Notes under the pieces: model-generated
Told to the model about the DNA's origin: nothing
The model's database searches: none
The model's input: the letters and a program-made list of their open reading frames with translations, nothing else
Translations under genes and position numbers: made by a program
Source of the DNA: Mycobacterium sp.
GTDB lineage: Bacteria > Actinomycetota > Actinomycetes > Mycobacteriales > Mycobacteriaceae
DNA: 9,536 nucleotides
Assembly: GCA_028706695.1 (NCBI GenBank)
Contig: JAQTVU010000042.1
Coordinates: 1 to 9,536 of the forward strand
Direction of reading: 5' to 3'
In this document: positions 5,249 to 9,536 of the stretch, in pieces
Position numbering within the stretch: position 1 is the first letter of the stretch
Layout of the letters: every line of letters starts with the position of its first letter

Positions 5249-6109
5249 TCACGACGCGCCGCCGGCGGTCTGGTCGCTCGCCAGGCCGGCGGCGAGCTTC
5301 TCGGCCTTCTCGAGATCCCTGATGGTGTGTGTGAACGGATCGACCATTCGCCGGACGTCGCGGATCACCGCTCGAAGGCTGTCCCTGGCCGACGCCGCGG
5401 CGGATGCGGTGGCGAGATGGTCGACGATGGTCGCCGCGATCACTTCGTTGGGGACGTCCCTGCGCCACAGGAACTCGTCGTGGACGCGTTGCCGTACGAG
5501 CTCGAGGATGTTCGCGAGCCGGGTCGCGTTCGGGTCCATCCGTGAACCGTTGGCGCGCAGCGCCGCGATCTCGGCCTCAAGTGCCCTGATTCGCTGCTGG
5601 TCCGCGCGGCGTTCGTGCCTGGCCTGGTCGAGTTGTTCCTGGGTGCCGTACAGGAGCCAGGTGATGACGCGCATGAGCGCCGGGCCTGGGTCATGCGGCG
5701 TGAGCTTCGGGGCCTCCCGGTGGATCGTCATGCTGCGGGTGCGCCGCCCGGACGGGGGCGACATCAACCCCCAGGCGTCGGGGATGGTGAGCCCGTCGAC
5801 CACGGTCGGGTCGGCGACGACGAGCCACCAGCGGGTGCAGTACCGCGCCCACGGGTCGGCCTTGGTGGGGTCGGCCAGTTCAGCGAGAAGGTCCGAGCGG
5901 GTGACCTTGATCTCGTGGCCGATGAGTCCACGTCCGCCGGCGATGGTGGTGGGCAGCCAGATCAGGTCGGCGCGACGTTTGCCGCAGGGTGAGCCGATCT
6001 CTGGGGCGAAGACGCCGCCGGGTGGCCGGTTGTCGGGGAGATAGTGGCGGCGGAGCATGGCGGTCACGTCGTGGGCGGTCATCGTCTTCGTGTCGCGCCG
6101 CGCGGTCAT
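5249..6109 (-). CDS. MmcB-like PD-(D/E)xK nuclease with C-terminal coiled coil
   Basis: 286 aa from the ATG at 6109-6107. Residues about 8-155 match the MmcB-like DNA-repair/nuclease family: an N-terminal AHDVTAMLRRHY helix, then PEIG with E37, RRADLIWLP with D48, and HEIKVTRSDLLAEL with E66 and K68, forming the E...D...ExK signature. RYCTRWWLVV and a GLMSP strand follow. A charged coiled coil (about 155-190) and a helical C-terminal region are additional to the core. Family members are proposed to act in DNA repair and are common in actinophages; activity here is inferred. The 6109 start gives an ATGA overlap and a 9-base spacing from GAAGGG (6119-6124). The ATG at 6115 is only 3 bases from that site. 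It may process or protect element DNA. Confidence 0.88.
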   Translation of the reverse strand: MTARRDTKTMTAHDVTAMLRRHYLPDNRPPGGVFAPEIGSPCGKRRADLIWLPTTIAGGRGLIGHEIKVTRSDLLAELADPTKADPWARYCTRWWLVVADPTVVDGLTIPDAWGLMSPPSGRRTRSMTIHREAPKLTPHDPGPALMRVITWLLYGTQEQLDQARHERRADQQRIRALEAEIAALRANGSRMDPNATRLANILELVRQRVHDEFLWRRDVPNEVIAATIVDHLATASAAASARDSLRAVIRDVRRMVDPFTHTIRDLEKAEKLAAGLASDQTAGGAS

Positions 6110-6861
6110 CGCCATCCGCCCTTCACGACCGTCAGGTCGGGGCGGAGCGCGGCCACCGGCTCGTCCGCGTGCTCCTGGTCAACGACCACAGTCAGCGCCG
6201 GCCGGTGCCACGGAGCGGCCTCGTGCGGTGGTACCCAGTTCGAGTCGAGCGCGAGGTAGATGCGTTCCCAGTCGATCTCGTCGAGGTGCCCGGCGAGGAC
6301 GCCGCCGGCGTTCGCGACCGGCTCGGGGGCGCCGTGCTCGACGAGCTCGGCGTCGTTGCGTGCACGCAGGGCTTCCCACCAGGCGCGGCAACGCGGCCGG
6401 GAGCAGGCGCCGATGGTGTGCCGGGTGCCGTCGACCGGGTCGGTGAGCAGGTGCCGGAACGTTGGCCAGTCGCTGCTGCGGCCGCAGATTTCGCCGCGGC
6501 GCTCGATCTCCTCGGCGCTACGGCGGATCGGGCGCTGGCAGCGACCGCCTTTGCTGGTGTCCGGCACGTAGCGGCGGATGTCGGATCGGATGACGCCCCA
6601 GACACGCTTGGTCCCGGCTCTGTCGACCCGCTGGGAGGTGTCCTGGCGGCGCCACTTCGGGAGCCAGAATCCGTGTTCGGCGTTGCTGTAGACGGCGGCG
6701 GCGGTGGAGCGTCCGAGTCCCTCGAGCGGCGGGTCGCCGAGGTGCACGGCCCGGGCCCAGTACAGGCCGATGAGGAGCAGGTCGCCGACGAGGTGCGGGT
6801 CGGCGAGCATGCCGGCGACGCACCGGGTGTAGGCGGGGAGTTGGGGTGGGGTCGGTTTCAT
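6106..6861 (-). CDS. Uncharacterised protein with four-cysteine site
   Basis: 251 aa. The N-terminal 60 residues are helical (GDLLLIGLYWARAVHLG). The central part has four cysteines: C108 in RCQRPIRR, C126 in EICGRS, C153 and C158 in ACSRPRC. Their spacing suggests a zinc-binding module, as in small actinobacterial hypothetical proteins that pair CQRP with ACSRPxC. The C-terminal third is acidic and aromatic (DEIDWERIYLALDSNW) and ends in VVKGGWR. No catalytic motif is apparent. The ATG at 6861-6859 shares one base with the preceding stop (TGATG) and has AGGTG four bases upstream. The stop overlaps the nuclease gene by 4 nt. Placement directly before the nuclease suggests co-expression; a nucleic-acid-binding role is only a guess. 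Confidence 0.9.
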   Translation of the reverse strand: MKPTPPQLPAYTRCVAGMLADPHLVGDLLLIGLYWARAVHLGDPPLEGLGRSTAAAVYSNAEHGFWLPKWRRQDTSQRVDRAGTKRVWGVIRSDIRRYVPDTSKGGRCQRPIRRSAEEIERRGEICGRSSDWPTFRHLLTDPVDGTRHTIGACSRPRCRAWWEALRARNDAELVEHGAPEPVANAGGVLAGHLDEIDWERIYLALDSNWVPPHEAAPWHRPALTVVVDQEHADEPVAALRPDLTVVKGGWR

Positions 6862-7739
6862 CACGCACCTGGTCCGGGGCAGTCGGGGATGCGGACAGGG
6901 CTGTGCTGGGTGGTGCCGGTCGCGCCGGTGCTGGTGGTCCAGGTCTGGTACCAGCCGGGCCCGTGCTGGGCCGGGTGGTTGACGACGTGGAGGTGGCACC
7001 AGCGGCACTCGCGGTGGTGCTCACACGGCCGCTCCCACGCGTGGCGGCGGAGTCTGGGGTTGTAGCGGGCGACCCGCTGCGGCGTCGCGGCCGGCCGCTG
7101 CTCGGCCTGCTCTTCGACGACCGGACGGGTGGGCATCGGCGTGCTCGGTGGGGCTGGGTGCCCGCTGATGGCCCACGGGGCGTGCGTGTCGCAGCGCCAC
7201 CCGCAGGGGTACAGGCGGGCGGGGGCGGCGCACCCGTACATGCACGGCTCGTCCTTGCGGCGGGCCGGCGTCTTGGTGGCGGCCGGTGCGGGCTGCGCTC
7301 GGGTCGGTAGGGGCACGACGTCGGCGAGCTTCGGCTGCGGGTCGATCTCGACGTGCATGACGCCGCGCTCGTCGACATGGCTGGCGACGGTGGTGGCCTT
7401 CTTCCGGCGGCCGCGGTGGCAGATCCGGGTCGTGGTCGGGTACTCCCCCGGCTCGATCCGCCGGTAGAAGAACCCGATCGGCTGGCCGGTCAGCCGGGCG
7501 AGTGCCTCGACCTGCTCCCGGGTGGGGACACGCAGGCCGGCCTCCCACTCGTCGACCATGGGCTCCTCGCCGCCGAGTTGCCGGTCGACCTCCGGACCCC
7601 ACAGCCCGGCGAGGTCGAGGGCGATCGTGATGCGGGCGGGGATCGGGTCCTGGGTGGCGTGCCGCTCGTCCTGTTGCCGGCGTGCGGCCAGGTCGTACTT
7701 CTGCCGGTCGGTCAGTCCACCGCGGGTCTTGGTGCTCAT
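6861..7739 (-). CDS. XRE-like N-terminal domain fused to Cys/His-rich region
   Basis: 292 aa. Residues about 35-95 resemble a compact XRE-type domain of actinobacterial elements: ALDLAGLWGPEVDRQLG, EEPMVDEWEAG, then VEALARLTGQPIGFFYRR. A basic linker follows. Residues 166-186 form a Cys/His cluster (C166, C170, C179, C183, H186) around ARLYPCGWRCDTH. A Pro/Ala/Gln-rich stretch then leads to a second cluster at C239, H241, H242, C245, C248, H249, H251 and H255. Two metal sites are likely. The ATG at 7739-7737 shares ATGA with the sigma-factor stop and the stop shares TGATG with the next gene, so synthesis is tied to the sigma factor. It could be a regulator of, or partner to, that sigma factor, but it has no recognised anti-sigma motif. 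Confidence 0.89.
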   Translation of the reverse strand: MSTKTRGGLTDRQKYDLAARRQQDERHATQDPIPARITIALDLAGLWGPEVDRQLGGEEPMVDEWEAGLRVPTREQVEALARLTGQPIGFFYRRIEPGEYPTTTRICHRGRRKKATTVASHVDERGVMHVEIDPQPKLADVVPLPTRAQPAPAATKTPARRKDEPCMYGCAAPARLYPCGWRCDTHAPWAISGHPAPPSTPMPTRPVVEEQAEQRPAATPQRVARYNPRLRRHAWERPCEHHRECRWCHLHVVNHPAQHGPGWYQTWTTSTGATGTTQHSPVRIPDCPGPGA

Positions 7740-8248
7740 GCCGCTTCACCCGCCCGTGCCAGCCGATGCCGCGCCCGGAAGCACAGGGCCTTCACAGCGC
7801 CCGCTGTCGTCTCCATCGCCTGGGCGGTCTCAGCCACGTCGAGCCCGTAGAAGACGCGCATCGCGAGTACCCGCTGCTGGCTCAGCGGAAGGTCCTCCAG
7901 GCGCCGCAGCAGCTCGTACAGGGCGGCGGCGTCGAGGACGACCCGCTCCGGCTGCTCATGCTCCGGCGCCGGGTCCAGCTCCCCGCAGCGCAGACCGGCC
8001 GGCGTGGCCTGCTGCCGTCGCCAGTAGCTGCCGGCCCTGCGCTTGGCGATCGTCATCAACCAGGGGCCCGGGCCGCGCGGGTCCGGTTGGTAGCGGGGCC
8101 AGGCTTCCCAGGCGCGGGTGAAGGTCTCCGAGCACAGGTCCTCGACCTCGGCGTCGGGTACGTGGCGGCGCAGGTACCGGGCGACGTCGTCCCGGTGCGT
8201 GGTGTACACGTCGGCGAAGTCCGCCATGCCGTGACGTTGCTCAAGCAC
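7736..8248 (-). CDS. ECF-type RNA polymerase sigma factor
   Basis: 170 aa, a normal length for ECF sigma factors. Region 2 spans about residues 10-78: RDDVARYLRRHV, then VEDLCSETFTRAWEAW, then PWLMTIAKRRAGSYWRR, which includes the core-binding and -10-recognising helices. A variable linker (about 79-105) precedes region 4 at about 107-165: RRLEDLPLSQQRVLAMRVF, then the HTH DVAETAQAMETTAGAVKAL, then RHRLAR for -35 recognition. It should direct core RNA polymerase to its own promoter class. The GTG at 8248-8246 is chosen because GGAGGTGA lies just upstream and because it overlaps the preceding gene by 8 nt; an ATG at 8227 lacks a good site. No anti-sigma gene with a membrane segment is next to it. 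The target promoters are unknown. Confidence 0.94.
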   Translation of the reverse strand: MLEQRHGMADFADVYTTHRDDVARYLRRHVPDAEVEDLCSETFTRAWEAWPRYQPDPRGPGPWLMTIAKRRAGSYWRRQQATPAGLRCGELDPAPEHEQPERVVLDAAALYELLRRLEDLPLSQQRVLAMRVFYGLDVAETAQAMETTAGAVKALCFRARHRLARAGEAA

Positions 8249-8639
8249 TGGTCACCTCCCGGGCTTTCGCGGCGGCGTCCAGGCACAGCCGGTGGTTGGT
8301 GCACCAGTGGCGGCCGAAGGCGGTGACTCCACCCGGCAGGTACGCGGCGGCGGCCAATCCGCGGGCGAGGTGGTTGAAGGTGTCGGCGGTGCCGTCCGGG
8401 CGCAGCGCGCCCTGACTGGCCTTGCCGTCGGCGTCGACCCGGCCGGGGTCGCGGCGGGTACGCGACGGGGTGCGGAACATCAACTGGTCGCCGCGGGACG
8501 ACAGGACACTGGCAGCCGCGTCGGCCCACTCACGCAGGGTCCGGTCGCGTTGGGTTTCGCCCATGCGGCGCAGCTCGTCGATGCGGAGAGCCACGGCGAC
8601 GATGAGTACGTCGGGAAGCAGCCACCCGGTGTCGGCCAT
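8241..8639 (-). CDS. Small uncharacterised protein with C-terminal CxxHxxC knuckle
   Basis: 132 aa. It starts MADTGWLLPDVLIVAVALRI; the hydrophobic stretch is broken by charges and is unlikely to span a membrane. A charged helix, RMGETQRDRTLREWAD, follows. The middle (about 55-85) is a disordered-looking Arg/Asp/Gly region. The end has FNHLARGLAAAAYLPGG and then HWCTNHRLC (H111, C113, H116, C119), a likely metal knuckle. I recall similar ends in Streptomyces proteins of unknown function. The ATG at 8639-8637 has an excellent AAGGAGG at 8646-8652. Its stop overlaps the sigma-factor start by 8 nt, so the two proteins are probably made together. Whether it modulates the sigma factor cannot be told from the sequence. 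Confidence 0.88.
   Translation of the reverse strand: MADTGWLLPDVLIVAVALRIDELRRMGETQRDRTLREWADAAASVLSSRGDQLMFRTPSRTRRDPGRVDADGKASQGALRPDGTADTFNHLARGLAAAAYLPGGVTAFGRHWCTNHRLCLDAAAKAREVTSA
8252..8259 (-). promoter_or_regulatory. Ribosome binding site GGAGGTGA for the sigma factor
   Basis: GGAGGTGA on the minus strand, with the GGAGG core six bases from the GTG at 8248-8246. It sits inside the end of the preceding gene and decides for the GTG over the internal ATG at 8227. Confidence 0.75.
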
Positions 8640-8737
8640 CGTGTCCCTCCTTCCGGGTCGAACTGGTTGGTGTCCGGTCTGTCTCCGCGCGCCGCAGGGC
8701 CCGTGACCTCGCTGTGGCGCACGGACGCGGGCCGGAG
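8640..8737. other. 98-bp gap between two uncharacterised genes
   Basis: It contains the ribosome binding site AAGGAGG for the 132-aa gene. A weak GCGCC/GGCGC pairing is possible, but the loop is long and no U-run follows, so I do not call a terminator. No convincing promoter hexamers are visible. It may be where a transcript carrying the sigma factor begins. Confidence 0.45.
8646..8652 (-). promoter_or_regulatory. Ribosome binding site AAGGAGG for the 132-aa gene
   Basis: AAGGAGG on the minus strand, six bases before the ATG at 8639-8637. It is the strongest such site in the window and fixes this start against a much longer upstream extension of the frame. Confidence 0.8.
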
Positions 8738-9262
8738 TCAGCCGGCAGCCTGCGTTTCGGTGAGGTCGATCGGGTCGGCTGCGATGACCACGTGCCCCTC
8801 GGCGACGCCGTGACGGCGAAGCAGCGCGTACGCCACGTCCTCCCATTCGCCGTTGAGCGCGCCGTGCTCCGGGGTGACGGCCCAGAGCAGGTCCGCCGCC
8901 TCGGCGGCGAGGTCGGGCGCCTTGGCCATGATCAGGTGCAGGAGCAGGGCGGCTGCGAGGTTGGCCCCGCCGGCTTCGGTGTTGCGGTGCATCTGCTGGG
9001 CGACGGCCTTGCTTGGCCCGTCCGCGATCACGCGGTGGCAGGTCTCTCGGGTCGCGGCGTGGTGGCTGGCGGCCCGCGCGGCGTACCAGCGGAGGAGGTT
9101 CTCGGCGATGAAGTCGCCCCGGCTGGCGGGGAACGGCGCGACGTCCTCGATCTGGAGTTCCCGCGGCTCGTCGGTGCGGAGCCCGCCGGGCTGGAGCATG
9201 CCTCTGATGCGGGCCGCGAGAATCGGCGAAATCTGGGTCGGCGGGGCGAGTTGCTCGGCCAT
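8738..9262 (-). CDS. Uncharacterised 174-aa helical protein
   Basis: I do not recognise this protein. It opens MAEQLAPPTQISPILAARIR. Residues about 34-60 are RELQIEDVAPFP followed by a FIAENLLRWYAAR helix. There is a His/Arg-rich stretch with a single Cys (residues about 67-80), a hydrophobic Ala/Leu helix, NLAAALLLHLIMAKAPDLAA (101-120), and an acidic aromatic segment, GEWEDVAYALLRRHG. The end, HVVIAADPIDLTETQ, looks like a strand plus tail. The central hydrophobic helix is short and Ala-rich, so I would not call a membrane protein. The ATG at 9262-9260 has AAGGAG six bases upstream. An in-frame ATG at 9298-9296 overlaps the preceding stop as ATGA and would add 12 residues, but lacks a ribosome binding site. 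Confidence 0.87.
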   Translation of the reverse strand: MAEQLAPPTQISPILAARIRGMLQPGGLRTDEPRELQIEDVAPFPASRGDFIAENLLRWYAARAASHHAATRETCHRVIADGPSKAVAQQMHRNTEAGGANLAAALLLHLIMAKAPDLAAEAADLLWAVTPEHGALNGEWEDVAYALLRRHGVAEGHVVIAADPIDLTETQAAG

Positions 9263-9268
9263 GGTGCT

Positions 9269-9274
9269 CTCCTT
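9269..9274 (-). promoter_or_regulatory. Ribosome binding site AAGGAG deciding the start at 9262
   Basis: AAGGAG on the minus strand, six bases before the ATG at 9262-9260. It favours this start over the coupled ATG at 9298. Confidence 0.7.
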
Positions 9275-9294
9275 CGGTCGAAGGGCCGGATCGG

Positions 9295-9536
9295 TCATGC
9301 GCTTGCGGCCGGCTGGTCGACGCGGTCGCCAATGAGGAGCCGGTCGCCCAGGTCGTTGATGTCGCACTCGTAGACGCCGGCCGGCACGTTGGCCGCGGCC
9401 AGGTCCTGTTCGGCGGCCTTGTTCACGGGGCAGGCGAACAGGTTCGGCCGGCACGCGAGCGGGTGCTGGATGGTCCACCCGCCGTCGGCGCGCATCTCGA
9501 TGAGGTGCTGTTCCGGCTCGGTCGGCTCGTACGAGT
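9295..9536 (-). CDS. Partial small Cys-containing protein (3' end only)
   Basis: The last 79 codons of a gene whose start lies beyond the right edge; the frame is open through 9534. An ATG at 9495 is present, but the residues before it (EPTEPEQHLIE) read as real protein and flow into MRADGGW, so I treat the gene as truncated by the window. The core is WTIQHPLACRPNLFACPVNK, with two cysteines eight residues apart in the CRPNLFAC block, then GVYECDINDLGDRLLIGD. I recall similar HPL.CR..LF.CPVN blocks in actinophage and actinobacterial hypothetical proteins; the function is unknown. It ends 32 bp before the next start, or overlaps it as ATGA if the alternative start is used. Confidence 0.85.
   Translation of the reverse strand, partial: SYEPTEPEQHLIEMRADGGWTIQHPLACRPNLFACPVNKAAEQDLAAANVPAGVYECDINDLGDRLLIGDRVDQPAASA

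Noticed and set aside
5989..7065. Plus-strand frame of 358 codons
   Set aside because: Antisense to the four-cysteine gene and the neighbouring ends. Its Val/Gly/Ala-rich composition is the usual mirror of GC-rich coding sequence.
6861..7739. Considering the 292-aa protein as a zinc-type anti-sigma factor
   Set aside because: It has many Cys and His, but not in the HxxxCxxC order of zinc anti-sigma domains, and its N-terminus reads as an XRE-like domain. Interaction with the sigma factor remains only a possibility.
8655..8722. Possible rho-independent terminator in the 98-bp gap
   Set aside because: The only pairing is a 5-bp GCGCC/GGCGC stem with a loop of about 25 bases and no T-run.
8640..9332. 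N-terminal extension of the 132-aa gene
   Set aside because: The frame stays open far upstream, but the translation is Arg/Pro-rich and overlaps the 174-aa gene. AAGGAGG at 8646-8652 marks the real start.
1..9536. CRISPR array, tRNA or insertion sequence
   Set aside because: I saw no regularly spaced repeats, no cloverleaf with a TTC-type arm, and no transposase-like protein on either strand.

Overview
The window is very GC-rich and shows the third-position G/C bias, GTG starts and GGAGG-type ribosome binding sites of an actinomycete. A Micromonosporaceae or Streptomyces-like host is my guess; there is no rRNA or housekeeping gene to prove it. All 17 supportable genes lie on the minus strand, so the window reads biologically from right to left. 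Fifteen are complete. One runs off the right edge and one off the left edge.

Layout in transcription order: a partial small Cys-bearing protein (right edge); an uncharacterised 174-aa protein; a 132-aa protein with a C-terminal Cys/His knuckle; an ECF-type sigma factor; a 292-aa protein with an XRE-like N-terminus and Cys/His-rich C-terminus; a 251-aa four-cysteine protein; an MmcB-like PD-(D/E)xK nuclease; a 160-aa protein with a treble-clef-like CxxC...HxxxC motif; a 250-aa protein with two HTH segments, a proline linker and a zinc knuckle; a coiled-coil protein; a 296-aa unknown; a DUF4262 protein; a second coiled-coil protein; three consecutive related XRE regulators with C-terminal zinc ribbons; and a partial unknown (left edge).

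Most junctions are 1-14 nt overlaps (ATGA, GTGA, TGATG) or very short gaps, so the region looks like one or a few translationally coupled polycistronic units. The only larger gaps are 5115-5248 and 8640-8737. No stretch longer than 300 bases lacks a gene. I saw no tRNA, rRNA, CRISPR, insertion sequence or convincing terminator.

The gene content (an MmcB-like nuclease common in actinophages, many small Cys/His-rich unknown proteins, several HTH regulators, tightly packed one-strand organisation) suggests the early or regulatory arm of a prophage or integrative element. No integrase, replication, portal, terminase or conjugation gene is visible, so this stays an inference. The most distinctive unit is the tandem trio of XRE plus zinc-ribbon genes at 204-1250, in which one copy has lost a metal-binding cysteine. 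The second is an ECF sigma factor coupled to a Cys/His-rich HTH protein with no recognisable anti-sigma gene.
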